Assembly: GCF_947648125.1 (NCBI RefSeq)
Contig: NZ_CANSMR010000011.1
Coordinates: 175,466 to 239,465, forward strand
Reading direction: 5' to 3'
Origin: an uncultured Bradyrhizobium sp.
Lineage (GTDB): Bacteria; Pseudomonadota; Alphaproteobacteria; Rhizobiales; Xanthobacteraceae
Length of the DNA: 64,000 nt
The notes beneath the pieces are model-generated. The model was not told the origin of the DNA. It ran no database searches and worked only from the letters and a program-made list of their open reading frames with translations. Shown here piece after piece: positions 17,166-27,318 of the stretch. Position 1 is the first letter of the stretch. Every line of letters begins with the position of its first letter. Made by a program: the position numbers and the translations under genes.

Positions 17166-18575
17166 ATGACAGTGACCCGCCGCGATATCCTGTCGGCGTC
17201 CGCAGCTCTTGCGCTGGCACCCGTACTGGGCGGCAGGGTTGTCGCTGCGCCGCTGCCGCGCGAGGCCGACATCGTCGTGATCGGCGCAGGTGCCGCGGGC
17301 ATTGCCGCGGCGCGACGGATCGCCGCCGCGAACCGCAAGGTGATCGTGGTGGAAGCGTCCGGCCAGGTCGGCGGTCGCTGTCAGACCGATGCCTCGACCT
17401 TCGACGTGCCGTTCGACCGCGGTGCGCGCTGGATGCACAATCCCGAAACCAATCCGATGATCCGGCTGGCGCGCGCCGCGGGCCTCGACATCGTTACGGC
17501 GCCCGCGGGCCAGAAGATTCGCATCGGCCGCCGCTATGCCCGCCCCGGCGAGACCGAGGAGTTTCTGGCGGCGCTGGTGCGCGCCAATCGTGCCATCGAC
17601 GACGCTTCGCGCAAGGCCGATATCGCCTGCGCCGCAGCCATGCCGAAGGATCTCGGCGATTGGGCCGGCACCGCGGAGTTCCTGCTCGGCGCCAATTTCA
17701 GCGGCAAGGATCTGAAGGACCTCTCGGCCGTTGACAAGGTGCGCGCGCAGGATCGCAACACCGCGATCGCCTGCCGGCAGGGGCTCGGTGCGCTGATCGC
17801 GAAGCTCGGCGAGCAGCTTCCGCTGGCGCTGTCGACGCCGGCGCAGCGCATCCTGTGGAGCAATCGCGACGTGATGGTCGAGACGCCCTCCGGCAAGATC
17901 ATCGCGCGCGCCGCCATCGTCACGGTGTCGAGCAACGTGCTCGCGAGCGGCAATATCAAGTTTGCGCCCGAGCTGCCGAAGCGCGCGCTCGACGCTGCCG
18001 CCAAGCTGACCCTCGGCAGCTACGATCGCATCGCGTTGCAGATCCCCGGCAATCCGCTCGGGCTGTCGCGCGACGACGTCATCATCGAGCAGAGCAATTC
18101 GACCAAGACGGCTTTGCTTTACGGCAACATCGCCGGCTCCTCGCTATGCACGATCGACGTCGCAGGCTCGTTCGGCCGCGATCTGTCCGCGCAGGGCGAG
18201 AAGGCGATGGCTGCTTTCGCGGTGGAGTGGCTGAGCAAACTCTATGGCAGCGAGGTCGGCGCCGCCGTGAAGAAGACCAGCGCGACGCGCTGGAATGCAC
18301 AGCCCTTCATCCTCGGCGCGATGTCGGCAGCTGTACCCGGCGCGCAGTTTTCCCGCAGGATCCTGTCCGAGCCGATCGGCGCGATGTATCTCGCGGGCGA
18401 GGCCACGCATGAGACGCTGTGGGGCACGGTCGACGGCGCCTGGGAAAGCGGCGAGCGCGCCGCCGATGCCGCGCTGCGCAGGATCGGCGGGGTGAAGGAT
18501 GCGACGCCGGAGCCCGCAGCGCCTGCGGCAAAGCGCAAGCACCGCGCGCCGCGCTCTGCCGGGCCGACGAATTGA
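17166..18575 (+). CDS. Exported flavin monoamine oxidase-family protein
   Basis: 469 residues. The N terminus TRRDILSASAALALAP has a twin-arginine-like signal (TRRD followed by a hydrophobic stretch), so export of the folded flavoprotein is likely. The dinucleotide-binding motif DIVVIGAGAAGIAAARRI and the following GGRC motif bind FAD; the C-terminal AGEATHETLWGTVDGA is the second FAD contact typical of amine oxidases and of tryptophan/lysine oxidases. It would oxidise an amine to an aldehyde plus ammonia and hydrogen peroxide; substrate unknown. The last 25 residues are basic and Pro/Ala-rich. Confidence 0.88.
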   Translation: MTVTRRDILSASAALALAPVLGGRVVAAPLPREADIVVIGAGAAGIAAARRIAAANRKVIVVEASGQVGGRCQTDASTFDVPFDRGARWMHNPETNPMIRLARAAGLDIVTAPAGQKIRIGRRYARPGETEEFLAALVRANRAIDDASRKADIACAAAMPKDLGDWAGTAEFLLGANFSGKDLKDLSAVDKVRAQDRNTAIACRQGLGALIAKLGEQLPLALSTPAQRILWSNRDVMVETPSGKIIARAAIVTVSSNVLASGNIKFAPELPKRALDAAAKLTLGSYDRIALQIPGNPLGLSRDDVIIEQSNSTKTALLYGNIAGSSLCTIDVAGSFGRDLSAQGEKAMAAFAVEWLSKLYGSEVGAAVKKTSATRWNAQPFILGAMSAAVPGAQFSRRILSEPIGAMYLAGEATHETLWGTVDGAWESGERAADAALRRIGGVKDATPEPAAPAAKRKHRAPRSAGPTN

Positions 18576-18636
18576 TGATTGGGTAGACTGGGCATCGCGG
18601 GTAGATGTTCGGGTAGGGTGCCACCTGACAACCGAT

Positions 18637-18769
18637 GTCGTCCCTGCGAAAGCAGGGACCCATAACCACTGAACTTAATTGCGGAAGCGAGCTGTGGCCC
18701 CAGCGTTGCGCCGCAATGATCGCCTGTGGTTATGGGTCCCGGGTCGCGCTTCGCTTGCCCGGGACGACG
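18637..18769. repeat. Long interspersed palindrome, copy 1
   Basis: gtcgtccctgcgaaagcagggacccataaccac on the left is answered by gtggttatgggtcccgg...gggacgac on the right. A second copy with the same ends and centre (ctgtggccccagcgtt) lies at 32508-32672. It fills the 214 bases between the amine oxidase and the convergent metallo-hydrolase gene. Confidence 0.8.
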
Positions 18770-18789
18770 GCGAGTTTGTTGCGTCGCCT

Positions 18790-19734
18790 TCACACCGGCA
18801 GCTTCAGCTCCATCAGATCCTTGGCGATCACGATGCGGCCCTTGAAATTCGTCTTCACGTCTCTCGTCCAGTCGTCGTCGGTGACATCAGGGTCGTCGCC
18901 GGGGACGAAATGGCTTAGCACCAGCGTCTTCACGCCGGCGGCGGCGGCGATGCGGCCGACGTCCTCGGTCGAGGTGTGGCTGTCGAGCAGATGCTTCTTC
19001 AGCGTCGCACCGTTCTTGGTCTTCGCGACCAGGCGATCGACCGCGGGAATGTAGAGGCATTCGTGCACCAGCACGTCGGCGTCCTTGGCGAATTCGGCAA
19101 GCTTCGGATTGTAGGCGGTGTCGCTGGAGAACACGATCGTGCCGTCGGGCGTCTCGAACTTGTAGGCGAAGTTGTCCGTGATCGGCGGATGCGGCGTGCG
19201 GAACGCGGTGACGGTGACGTCAGGCGTCTTCAAGACCACGCCGTCGTCGGTGATGTCTTTGGCGATCAGCAGTTTGCGGGGATCGGGCCGGCCTTCGTCC
19301 GCGATCCGGGTCTCGACGTCGAACTTGTTCAGCTCCCAATATTCCTTGGTCATCGCCTCGATGCCCTTGGGACCGAACGAATGGATCGGCGTCGAGAGCC
19401 CGGCCGCCCAGGCGTTGTAGAACAGATTGCCGTATTCCAGATTGTGATCGGAATGGTGATGGCTGATGAAGATGTACTTCACGGACGGGATCGGCACGCC
19501 GGCGTTGACCAGCTGCCGGCTGACGCCCATGCCGCAATCGATCACGAACGGCGTGTCGTTGACGACGACGAGATTGGCGGGGTTGGAGGCGCCGATGCCG
19601 ATCCGCGGCCCGCCCCTGGTGCCGAGGAACACGATCCGGGTGCGCGGCTTCGTGCCTTGCGCGCGTACCGCAGGTGCTGCGAGCAGTGCAGCGCTGCCGA
19701 GCGCCAGTTTCAATGCATTGCGGCGATCGATCAT
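18790..19734 (-). CDS. Exported metallo-beta-lactamase-fold hydrolase
   Basis: 314 residues from ATG 19734. The N terminus MIDRRNALKLALGSAALLAAP is a short Tat-like or Sec signal. HHHSDH at residues 92-97 is the zinc-binding signature of the MBL superfamily, with further His residues in VHECLY and LSHFVPG. The overall layout resembles RNase Z/arylsulphatase-type MBL enzymes, but export argues against tRNA processing, so an ester or phosphodiester outside the cytoplasm is more likely (inference). It converges on the amine oxidase gene, with a long palindrome between them. Confidence 0.88.
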   Translation of the reverse strand: MIDRRNALKLALGSAALLAAPAVRAQGTKPRTRIVFLGTRGGPRIGIGASNPANLVVVNDTPFVIDCGMGVSRQLVNAGVPIPSVKYIFISHHHSDHNLEYGNLFYNAWAAGLSTPIHSFGPKGIEAMTKEYWELNKFDVETRIADEGRPDPRKLLIAKDITDDGVVLKTPDVTVTAFRTPHPPITDNFAYKFETPDGTIVFSSDTAYNPKLAEFAKDADVLVHECLYIPAVDRLVAKTKNGATLKKHLLDSHTSTEDVGRIAAAAGVKTLVLSHFVPGDDPDVTDDDWTRDVKTNFKGRIVIAKDLMELKLPV

Positions 19735-19770
19735 GGTGTTCCCGCCCTCGTTCTTATTCTGAACGCGACC

Positions 19771-20547
19771 CTACCCGCCACGCAAAATGCCATCAAGCGC
19801 CGGCAGGCCGACGATGACGGCCGCGGCAATCAGCGCGTAGCAGATCGCGCGAAACACCTGCTCGCTGGCCTTGCCGAACAGCGAAGCGCCGAACCAGACG
19901 CCGATGCCGTAGATCGGGCCGACGATCAGCGAGAACTTGACCGATTCGATCGTGATCAATCCGGTGAACCAGTAGCTGACCAGCGAGAAGAAATCTGAGG
20001 CCCCGAAGAACAGCACGATGTTGGCGCGCGAGATCACCGACGAGATTGGGCGGCCCAGCCAGTAGGCGACGATCGGCGGGCCGCCGGTCTGCGCGAGGCC
20101 GCTGCAGAAGCCGGAGAGCCCGCCGACGCCGATCGAGAGCGCAGCGTGATCCTTGCCGTGGTAGCGCCAGCCCGATAGCAGCAGCACGAGCAGCGCCGCG
20201 ACGAAGCAGGAGATGATCCAGCGCGTGGTCACCGGCTCGAGCACGGTCAGGAAATAGGTGCCGATCGGAACGCCGACCAGCGCGCCTGCCACCATCACCG
20301 CGGTCGCCTTGCGATCGGCATGGGTCCAGGCGTTCGGCAGCAGCGGCGTGGCGGCGACGAAATCGATGATGAGCAGCAGCGCGGCCACCAGCCGCGGCGC
20401 TGCCACGCTGCTTGCCAGCGGCATGAAGATCAGCGCCGAGCCGAAGCCCGAGAAGCCGCGCGCCGTGCCCGACACGAAGGCAATCGCGCAGATCGCAAGC
20501 GCGATGCTGGTCGAGATGTCGGAGGGGAGCAGGGTGAAGGAGGTCAT
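19771..20547 (-). CDS. TauE/SafE-family (sulfite exporter type) membrane permease
   Basis: 258 residues and about eight hydrophobic helices. The two internally repeated halves each start with a glycine/proline-rich segment (GFSGFGSALIFMPLAS and SGFCSGLAQTGGPPIVAYWL), typical of the TauE/SafE family that moves small sulphur-containing or organic anions. The substrate is unknown. It lies 36 bases upstream of the exported MBL hydrolase on the same strand, so the two are likely one transcript, with the permease perhaps handling the hydrolase's substrate or product (inference). Confidence 0.88.
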   Translation of the reverse strand: MTSFTLLPSDISTSIALAICAIAFVSGTARGFSGFGSALIFMPLASSVAAPRLVAALLLIIDFVAATPLLPNAWTHADRKATAVMVAGALVGVPIGTYFLTVLEPVTTRWIISCFVAALLVLLLSGWRYHGKDHAALSIGVGGLSGFCSGLAQTGGPPIVAYWLGRPISSVISRANIVLFFGASDFFSLVSYWFTGLITIESVKFSLIVGPIYGIGVWFGASLFGKASEQVFRAICYALIAAAVIVGLPALDGILRGG

Positions 20548-20601
20548 GGGAGGGGCGAGAGAAAGGGGGCCAATCGCGCGGCAAGCGCACGTTCCATCAA
20601 T

Positions 20602-20777
20602 TCCCTCCCCCGCTTGCGGGGGAGGGTTAGGGTGGGGGCTCGCGCCGCGTTGGTGATTTCAAGGTGATGCACTAATTTCGCTGCTCCGCGCGCAGTCGTC
20701 GTCAGAGCAATCTGCCCCTTCCGAATAGTCCCTTGGTGGAGAGACCCCCAACCCTCCCCCGCAAGCGGGAGAGGGAG
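20602..20777. repeat. Two copies of the ccctcccccgcttgcgggggaggg repeat in opposite orientation
   Basis: Copy one is 20602-20641 and copy two, inverted, is 20740-20777. Each contains a short GC hairpin (ccccgc-ttg-cgggg type) flanked by gggtgggggct. More copies lie at 23226-23271, 23655-23699 and 23753-23808. These two fill the 251-base space between the permease gene and pheT; the middle of the space shows nothing recognisable. Confidence 0.8.
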
Positions 20778-20798
20778 TCGCGCAGCCTGCGTTGCGGC

Positions 20799-23207
20799 TC
20801 ACGCCCGCAGCGTGCCGCCGGTCTTCTTGGTCACCTCGGCGACCACCTTGGCGGCGACGGCGTCGATCTCCTGGTCGGTCATCGTCTTCTCGCGCGGCTG
20901 GATCGTCACTGCGATTGCGATCGACTTCTTGTCGGGATCGATGCCCTTGCCTTCGTAGACGTCGAACACGGTCACGTCCGCGATCAGCTTCTTGTCGACA
21001 TTCTGCGCCGCGCGAACGATGTCGCCGGCCTTGACGCTGCGGTCGACGATGAAGGCGAAGTCACGCGACACCGGCTGGAACGCCGAGAACTCCAGTACCG
21101 GCTTGGCGCGCGTCGCCCTCTGCTTGCCTTGCGGGATGCGCTCGAGGATGACCTCGAACACGAGCATCGGACCGTCGGCGCCGAGCGCCTCGGCGGCACG
21201 CGGATGCAGCTCGCCGAAATATCCGAGCACGTTCTGCGGGCCGATCTGGATGGTGCCGGAACGTCCCGGATGCAGCCAGGCGGGACCGCCCGGCACGATC
21301 TGCAGCGCCTGCATCGGCGCGCCGGCCGCCGCCAGCACGGCGAAAGCGTCGGCCTTGGCATCCATCGCATCGGCCGTGGCCGAGCCGGTCCAGAGCCGTC
21401 CGATTCCCTTCGACGAGGCGTAGCCATGGCGCACGCCGGAGGCGGCCACGAGCTGGTCTTCCGGGCGGTCACCACGGAACACCTGGCCGACCTCGAACAG
21501 CGCGACATCGGGGTAGCCGCGGTTGATGTTGGCCTGAGCCGCCGCGACGAGGCCGGGCAGCAGGCTCGGCCGCATGTCGGAGAGATCGGCCGCGATCGGG
21601 TTGGCGAGCACGAGCTCGCTCTGGCCGCCGCCGAACAGTTTTGCCGCGTCATTGGTGATGAACGACCAGGTCACGGCCTCCACCAGGCCGCGGACGCCGA
21701 GCGCGCGCTTGGCGCGGCGGGTGCGCTGCTGCATCGGTGTCAGCACCGGCTTGCGCGGCTCTTCGCCACGATCGAACGGCGTCATCGGCACCTTGTCGAC
21801 GCCGACGATGCGCACGATCTCCTCGACGATGTCGGCCTTGCCCTGCACGTCGGTGCGCCAGGACGGGACTGCGACCTTCACGACGGGGCCGTTGCCGGCC
21901 AGCATGAAGCCGAGCCGGGTGAGGATCAGCTTCACCTCGACCAGCGGCACCTCGATGCCGGCAAGGCGCTTGACCTCGCTGAGCGGGAAATCGATGACGC
22001 GATCCTCGCCGAACTGCTTGCCGACCACGACGTTCTCGGACGGCGTGCCGCCGCACAGCTCCAGCACCAGCTTGGTCGCGAGCTCGAGCCCGGGCACCAT
22101 GAAGGCCGGATCGACTCCGCGCTCGAAGCGGTAGCGCGCATCCGAATTGATGCCGAGCTTGCGGCCGGTCTGCGCGATGTTGATCTCGTTCCACAGCGCC
22201 GATTCGATCAGCACGTCCGTGGTGTTGTCGTCGCAGCCCGAGGCCTCGCCGCCCATGATGCCGGCAAGTGATTCGACGCCGTGCTCGTCCGCGATCACGC
22301 AGACATTGCTGTCGAGCGTGTAGGTGCGGCCGTCGAGCGCGAGCAGCGTCTCGCCATCTTTCGCGCGTCGTACGGTGAGGTTGCCCGTCACCTTCCTGGC
22401 GTCGAACACGTGCAGCGGACGTGCGCGGTCGTAGGTCATGAAGTTGGTGATGTCGACCAGCGCGTTGATCGGGCGCAGGCCGATCGAGGTCAGCCGCTTC
22501 TGCAGCCATTCCGGCGACGGACCGTTCTTCACGCCGCGCACCAGCCGTAGCGCGAAGCCCGGACACAACGCGACGTCTTCCACCTTGACCTGAACCGGGC
22601 AGGGGAATTCGCCTTTGATCGGCCTGATGCCCGGGTCCTTGAACTTGCCCATGTCGGCGGCGGACAGGTCGCGCGCGATGCCGTGCACGCCGGTGCAGTC
22701 CTGCCGGTTCGGCGTCAAATTGATTTCGATGACGGGATCGCCGAGCCCGGCCCAGTCGGCATAGCCCTTGCCGAGCGGCGCGTCGGCCGGCAACTCCATG
22801 ATGCCGTCGTGGTCTTCGGAGATCTGCAATTCGGCTGCCGAACATAGCATGCCGCGGCTCTCGACGCCGCGGATGGTGCCGACGCCGAGCGTGATGTCCT
22901 TGCCGGGAATGTAGGTACCGGGCGGCGAGAACACGCTGATCAGCCCGGCACGCGCATTCGGCGCACCGCACACCACCTGCACCGGCACGCCACCGTCGCC
23001 GGTGTCGACCATGCAGACGCGCAGCCGGTCGGCATTCGGATGCTGCTCGGCCGAGATCACGCGCGCGATGGTGAACGGCGCGAGCGCCTTCGCCTTGTCC
23101 TCGATGTTCTCGACCTCAAGCCCGATCATGGTGAGCTTGTCGGCGAGCTTGTCGAGCGGCTCGTCGGTCTCGAGATGTTCCTTCAGCCAGGAGAGGGTGA
23201 ACTTCAT
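20799..23207 (-). CDS. pheT: Phenylalanine-tRNA ligase beta subunit
   Basis: 802 residues, the usual bacterial length. Forms the alpha2-beta2 enzyme that charges tRNA-Phe. Domains in order: EMAP/OB tRNA-binding fold (about 40-150, with [17 protein letters not shown]), B3/B4 editing domain (about 215-390), B5 domain (about 400-475), catalytic-like core, and the C-terminal ferredoxin-like anticodon-binding domain ending in [14 protein letters not shown]. Its ATG overlaps the TGA of the DUF559 gene by four bases (ATGA, 23207-23204), so its translation is coupled to that unusual upstream gene instead of directly to pheS. Confidence 0.98.
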   Translation of the reverse strand: MKFTLSWLKEHLETDEPLDKLADKLTMIGLEVENIEDKAKALAPFTIARVISAEQHPNADRLRVCMVDTGDGGVPVQVVCGAPNARAGLISVFSPPGTYIPGKDITLGVGTIRGVESRGMLCSAAELQISEDHDGIMELPADAPLGKGYADWAGLGDPVIEINLTPNRQDCTGVHGIARDLSAADMGKFKDPGIRPIKGEFPCPVQVKVEDVALCPGFALRLVRGVKNGPSPEWLQKRLTSIGLRPINALVDITNFMTYDRARPLHVFDARKVTGNLTVRRAKDGETLLALDGRTYTLDSNVCVIADEHGVESLAGIMGGEASGCDDNTTDVLIESALWNEINIAQTGRKLGINSDARYRFERGVDPAFMVPGLELATKLVLELCGGTPSENVVVGKQFGEDRVIDFPLSEVKRLAGIEVPLVEVKLILTRLGFMLAGNGPVVKVAVPSWRTDVQGKADIVEEIVRIVGVDKVPMTPFDRGEEPRKPVLTPMQQRTRRAKRALGVRGLVEAVTWSFITNDAAKLFGGGQSELVLANPIAADLSDMRPSLLPGLVAAAQANINRGYPDVALFEVGQVFRGDRPEDQLVAASGVRHGYASSKGIGRLWTGSATADAMDAKADAFAVLAAAGAPMQALQIVPGGPAWLHPGRSGTIQIGPQNVLGYFGELHPRAAEALGADGPMLVFEVILERIPQGKQRATRAKPVLEFSAFQPVSRDFAFIVDRSVKAGDIVRAAQNVDKKLIADVTVFDVYEGKGIDPDKKSIAIAVTIQPREKTMTDQEIDAVAAKVVAEVTKKTGGTLRA

Positions 23208-23638
23208 GACGATGACTTCTCCGGTCCCCTCTCCCGCTTGCGGGGGAGGGTCAGGGTGGGGGCTCTCTCCGCGATGGCAGCGGCAATTGTTTCGAGGACG
23301 CCTTCCCGATTTGTCAGGACGTCGTGATTGCTGAAGCGAAGCACTTTGAAGCCTTTCGCTTCAATGATGACCGAGCGCGCGGCATCGGCGCGCTCGCCTT
23401 CGTCCGAAAAGTGCTGACCGCCGTCGAGCTCGATCACCAACTTGGCTGCATGGCAGACGAAGTCGGCGATGTAGTTTTCGATTGGCACTTGGCGGCGGAA
23501 GGTTGTGCCGTTCAGGCGATTGCCGCGCAGCTCTGACCAGAGGATTCGCTCCACGTCGGTCGAGTTCCTGCGAAGAGCGCGTGCGTTAGAACGCAGTCTC
23601 TGGGAGACTTTCCAATCCGGATGTTCAGGATCGACCAT
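23204..23638 (-). CDS. DUF559 endonuclease-fold protein between pheS and pheT
   Basis: 144 residues from ATG 23638. The Vsr/restriction-like DUF559 fold is recognisable: [16 protein letters not shown], then [17 protein letters not shown] and [11 protein letters not shown], with the acidic D-x-(E-x-D) residues expected of a metal-dependent nuclease, ending in [10 protein letters not shown]. Cellular role unproven. The last 20 or so residues (around [12 protein letters not shown]) are encoded by an interspersed palindromic repeat, a second copy of which follows at 23753-23816 on the other side of the gene; the TGA overlaps the pheT ATG. No ribosome site as strong as those of pheS or pheT is seen. 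Confidence 0.82.
   Translation of the reverse strand: MVDPEHPDWKVSQRLRSNARALRRNSTDVERILWSELRGNRLNGTTFRRQVPIENYIADFVCHAAKLVIELDGGQHFSDEGERADAARSVIIEAKGFKVLRFSNHDVLTNREGVLETIAAAIAERAPTLTLPRKRERGPEKSSS
23226..23285. repeat. Palindromic repeat inside the 3' end of the DUF559 gene
   Basis: cccctctcccgcttgcgggggagggtcagggtgggggctctctccgcgatggcagcgg. The same sequence, in the same direction with few changes, recurs at 23757-23816, so the DUF559 gene and its leader are bracketed by direct repeats about 530 bases apart. The hairpin core is the same family as at 20602-20777. Confidence 0.85.
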
Positions 23639-23654
23639 CGGCAGCCCCTTTGCG

Positions 23655-23699
23655 GAGATACCCCCACCCCAGCCCTCCCCCGCAAGCGGGAGAGGGAGT
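23655..23699. repeat. Inverted copy of the same repeat, upstream of the DUF559 start
   Basis: ggagatacccccaccccagccctcccccgcaagcgggagagggag, opposite in orientation to the copies on either side. It lies 17-61 bases upstream of the DUF559 ATG. Confidence 0.8.
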
Positions 23700-23752
23700 T
23701 CGACCGTTCGCGACGATGGAATCTTCGTATCCACGCGAGCACACCCTATCCA

Positions 23753-23816
23753 TTCCCTCTCCCGCTTGCGGGGGAGGGGCAGGGAGGGGGCTCTCTCCGC
23801 GATGGCAGCGGGAGTT
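23753..23816. repeat. Direct-repeat partner of 23226-23285, next to the pheS stop
   Basis: ccctctcccgcttgcgggggaggggcagggagggggctctctccgcgatggcagcggg, ending five bases before the stop codon of pheS. The extended identity (ggctctctccgcgatggcagcgg) goes beyond the hairpin core shared by the whole family. Confidence 0.85.
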
Positions 23817-23820
23817 GGAT

Positions 23821-24903
23821 TCACGTACTCAATCCTCCCGCGATGGTCGGGATGTCGAGCGGCTTGAAGCCGTAGTGGTTGAGCCAGCGGATGTCGTTCT
23901 CGAACAGCTGGCGGAGGTCGGCGATGCCGTATTTCAGCATCGCGATGCGGTCGATGCCCATGCCCCAGGCAAAGCCCTGGTAGACGTCGGGATCGATGCC
24001 ACAGGCGCGCAGCACGTTCGGGTGCACCATGCCGCAGCCGAGGATCTCCATCCAGTCCTCGCCCTCGCCGAAGCGAATCTCGCCCTTATCGCGGCGGCAT
24101 TGGATGTCGACCTCGAGCGACGGCTCGGTGAACGGGAAGAACGACGGCCGGAACCGCATGTTGATGTGGTCGACCTCGAAGAACGCCTTGCAGAACTCGT
24201 GCAGGATCCACTTGAGGTGACCGAGATGCGAGCCCTTGTCGATCACGAGGCCTTCGACCTGGTGGAATTGCGGCGTGTGGGTCGCGTCCGAGTCGATGCG
24301 ATAGGTGCGGCCCGGGCAAATCACGCGGATCGGCGGCTTCTGGGTCAGCATGGTGCGCACCTGCACCGGCGAGGTGTGGGTCCGCAACAACATGCGCGTG
24401 CCGTCTTCCTTCGGATTGAAGAAGAAGGTGTCGTGCATCTCGCGTGCGGGATGGCCGATCGGGAAGTTCAGTTTTGTAAAGTTGTAGTCGTCGGTCTCGA
24501 TATCGGGACCTTCGGCGACTGCAAAGCCCATATCGGCGAAGATCGTGGTGAGCTCGTCCCAGACCTGGCTCAGCGGATGGATGCGGCCGGTCTCCGCCGG
24601 CGTCTCGCGCAGCGGCAGCGTGACGTCGATGGTCTCGGCTGCAAGGCGTGCATCGAGCGCGGCCGCTTTCAGCACGTCGCGCCTGGCCGCGAGCGCCTGC
24701 GTCACCGCGTCCTTGGCGAGGTTGATCTTGGCGCCCTCGGTCTTGCGCTCCTCCGGCGACATCTTGCCGAGGGTGGCGAGCAAGGCCGAGATCGAGCCCT
24801 TCTTGCCGAGCGCTGCGACGCGCACCGCCTCGAGGGCGGCCTCGTCAGCGGCCGAGGCGATCTGGTCGAGGATGGATGTTTCGAGCGTTGCGAGGTCGGA
24901 CAC
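23821..24903 (-). CDS. pheS: Phenylalanine-tRNA ligase alpha subunit
   Basis: 360 residues from GTG 24903, which gives the normal family length; longer readings would add sequence unlike PheS. N-terminal coiled-coil (to about 90), then the class II synthetase core with motif 2 in [12 protein letters not shown] and [10 protein letters not shown], and motif 3 in [18 protein letters not shown], where the final residues contact ATP. The Ala/Gly position that fixes phenylalanine specificity is in the wild-type context. 183 bases containing two repeats separate it from the DUF559 gene. Confidence 0.97.
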   Translation of the reverse strand: MSDLATLETSILDQIASAADEAALEAVRVAALGKKGSISALLATLGKMSPEERKTEGAKINLAKDAVTQALAARRDVLKAAALDARLAAETIDVTLPLRETPAETGRIHPLSQVWDELTTIFADMGFAVAEGPDIETDDYNFTKLNFPIGHPAREMHDTFFFNPKEDGTRMLLRTHTSPVQVRTMLTQKPPIRVICPGRTYRIDSDATHTPQFHQVEGLVIDKGSHLGHLKWILHEFCKAFFEVDHINMRFRPSFFPFTEPSLEVDIQCRRDKGEIRFGEGEDWMEILGCGMVHPNVLRACGIDPDVYQGFAWGMGIDRIAMLKYGIADLRQLFENDIRWLNHYGFKPLDIPTIAGGLST

Positions 24904-25098
24904 GGTCAATTCCTGCGCTGAGCATGATCCGGTAGGAAGAGCCGGCTTCCGGACCACGCGCCAAAATTCGGCTGGGTTGTCGCCGCCCGAAGGCCGTAAC
25001 GTCAAGCAAAAAGCCGGTCATTTCGGGCTTGTGGCCGGCGGCATTGAACCCCGCGCGGAGGTCGGGCTACCCAAGGGGAGTTCAAGGAGACCCACGCG

Positions 25099-25509
25099 AT
25101 GTTGCTGCGATCTTGCCTGGCCGTGCCGGCCGTCCTGTTCATGCTCGGTACGGCGCATGCCGCGACCGAGCAATGTCCCGCCAAATCGACCCAGATGGAC
25201 GACATCATCGCGGTGCTGGAGAAGGCGCCGAGCTGCAACCGCGCGATGAAGATCTTCGAGGCGTGCGAATACGGCGCCAGCGGAGACGTCCAGTTCGGTG
25301 CCGTGGTCGAGAAGAAATGCGAGGCGGACTTCCTGTCCGGCCTCAAAGGCGCGCCGAAGCGGGCGTATCAGCACGAGATGCAGGTCTGCGACCGCAAGTA
25401 CCGGAACGAATCCGGCACCATGTACATCTCGTTTACGGCGTTCTGCCGGGCGCAGGTCGCCCAGCGCTATTCGCAGAAGGCGCTGAAAGCGGGCGCCAAG
25501 GCCCGCTAA
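25099..25509 (+). CDS. Small exported Cys-containing protein of unknown function
   Basis: 136 residues from ATG 25099, behind aaggaga at 25084-25090. A clear Sec signal peptide (MLLRSCLAVPAVLFMLGTAHA, cleavage after AHA) precedes a mature domain with six Cys (in EQC, SCN, ACE, KKC, VCD and FCR), probably paired in three disulphides. The mature part is mostly helical by eye and the C terminus is basic. I do not recognise the family; similar signal-peptide proteins are common in Bradyrhizobium. It is divergent from pheS and convergent with rplT. Confidence 0.75.
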   Translation: MLLRSCLAVPAVLFMLGTAHAATEQCPAKSTQMDDIIAVLEKAPSCNRAMKIFEACEYGASGDVQFGAVVEKKCEADFLSGLKGAPKRAYQHEMQVCDRKYRNESGTMYISFTAFCRAQVAQRYSQKALKAGAKAR

Positions 25510-25527
25510 GAAGTCCCGCTAACGGGA

Positions 25528-25887
25528 TCAGGCAGCCAGCGCAGCCTTGGCCTTCTCGGCGATCGCCTGGAACGCAACCGGCTCGTGGATCGCGAGATCC
25601 GACAGCACCTTGCGGTCGACGACGACGCCCGACTTGGAGAGGCCGTTGATGAACACGCTGTAGGTCATGCCGAACGGACGGACCGCGGCATTGATGCGCT
25701 GGATCCAGAGCGCGCGGAAGGTGCGCTTCTTGCGCTTGCGGTCGCGGAATGCGTACTGGCCGGCCTTTTCGACGGCCTGCTTGGCAGTGCGGATGGTGTT
25801 CTTGCGGCGGCCGTAATAGCCCTTGGCGGCCTTGAAGACTTTCTTGTGCTTGGCGTGAGAGGTCACACCGCGTTTGACGCGAGACAT
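25528..25887 (-). CDS. rplT: 50S ribosomal protein L20
   Basis: 119 residues, normal length. Binds 23S rRNA early in assembly of the large subunit. The start [16 protein letters not shown] and the basic helical tail [19 protein letters not shown] are the L20 signature. 77 bases after rpmI, in the classical order infC-rpmI-rplT on the minus strand. A weak 5-base hairpin (tcccg-ctaa-cggga, 25514-25527) lies just past the stop. Confidence 0.99.
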   Translation of the reverse strand: MSRVKRGVTSHAKHKKVFKAAKGYYGRRKNTIRTAKQAVEKAGQYAFRDRKRKKRTFRALWIQRINAAVRPFGMTYSVFINGLSKSGVVVDRKVLSDLAIHEPVAFQAIAEKAKAALAA

Positions 25888-25964
25888 GACGGAAATCCTT
25901 GAGATCTAGAAGAAGTGACGGGGCGCCGCGCGAGACGCGGCCGGGTTCAAGCGGATGAGCGCGA

Positions 25965-26165
25965 TCAGGCGTTCGGCAAGAAGTACTTCTTGACGTTGTC
26001 GCCGTCGGTCTTGAACAGCACGCGGGTGCCGCGGAGCTGACGGATCTGCTTCTTCGTCCGCTTGATCATGCCGTGGCGCTTGCCGCGCTGGGCGTGCATG
26101 ACTTTGCCAGTGGCGGTCACCTTGAAGCGCTTTTTAGCGCCCGACTTGGTCTTCAACTTGGGCAT
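25965..26165 (-). CDS. rpmI: 50S ribosomal protein L35
   Basis: 66 residues. Starts [21 protein letters not shown], the L35 signature, and ends in the conserved KKYFLPNA. A strong ribosome site (caggagag) precedes the ATG at 26165. The leader upstream (26166-26385) is long enough for regulation by L20 as in other bacteria, but I could not identify the L20-binding structure by eye. Confidence 0.99.
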   Translation of the reverse strand: MPKLKTKSGAKKRFKVTATGKVMHAQRGKRHGMIKRTKKQIRQLRGTRVLFKTDGDNVKKYFLPNA

Positions 26166-26385
26166 TTAGCTCTCCTGTCGCCCAACACGAATATCGCCCA
26201 AAGAGGCGTTCGGCCGGCTAAAATGCTCGTTAGAGCGTTGAAAGTGCTGTGGTTTTTTCCGAATTGAAAGAACCTGCACTGAAACGTCGCCACGGCAGCC
26301 CTTGATCAGCCGGGCGGCGAAGGCCCGGCTTATGACAGAGGATCGGCGGTTTTGCAACGTTTCAGGTAGCCAAACTACGGAGCCG
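26166..26385 (-). other. Long leader upstream of rpmI-rplT
   Basis: 220 bases between the rpmI ATG and a palindromic repeat. It contains an AT-rich patch (gaaaaaaccacagc on the minus strand) and no open frame. The promoter of rpmI-rplT is likely here; no hexamers good enough to name were found. Confidence 0.4.
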
Positions 26386-26475
26386 TAGCCCGGATGGAGC
26401 GAAGCGAAATCCGGGGCAGGTCGAGCGGCGGACGCACCGCCCCCGGATCGTGCTGCGCTCCATCCGGGCTACGGG
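26386..26475. repeat. Palindrome gtagcccggatgg...ccatccgggctac
   Basis: Near-perfect inverted arms: gtagcccggatggagcgaagcg on the left and cgctccatccgggctac on the right. Its inner part also pairs (tccgggg / cccccgga). The element type is common between genes in Bradyrhizobium (recalled). Confidence 0.8.
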
Positions 26476-26495
26476 AGCTCCTCAGACATGAAACG

Positions 26496-26518
26496 GCCCG
26501 CCAGAGGGTCTGACGGGC
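26496..26518 (-). terminator. Hairpin after infC
   Basis: On the minus strand gcccgtcaga-ccc-tctggcgggc folds into a ten-pair stem with one G-U pair, about 32 bases after the infC stop. The following sequence has only a short T run, so termination may be partial, letting some transcript through to rpmI. Confidence 0.55.
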
Positions 26519-26550
26519 TGCTCCATTTTCAGCAAAGCGACTAATTCGAA

Positions 26551-27087
<537 letters not shown>

Positions 27088-27090
<3 letters not shown>

Positions 27091-27102
27091 GGGTAACTCT
27101 CC
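27088..27102 (-). promoter_or_regulatory. Ribosome site and ATT start codon of infC
   Basis: On the minus strand ggagag-ttaccc-ATT. A good Shine-Dalgarno with a discriminated start codon is the arrangement that makes infC autoregulated in enterobacteria. Confidence 0.85.
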
Positions 27103-27318
27103 AAAGTTGTGAAAGGGAAGGCGGATATTTTGAAGCAAGACGCTGCGACGGGCAAGCGAACTCGCTCTTTTACGCGGCAAAACCGTCAATTGCGAGGCAT
27201 TTTGGCCACGCCCGGCACATATAGCGAGCGCGCCTGCTCTGCAAGGCGGGCCTGCCGCCGTTGACCGCTGCCGCGCCACGATTGAAAAGCAGATCTCTGA
27301 CACGCGAGTGACCGAACC

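Noticed and set aside
25514-25527. Terminator of rplT
   Set aside because: The stem is only five pairs with no T run; too weak to call.
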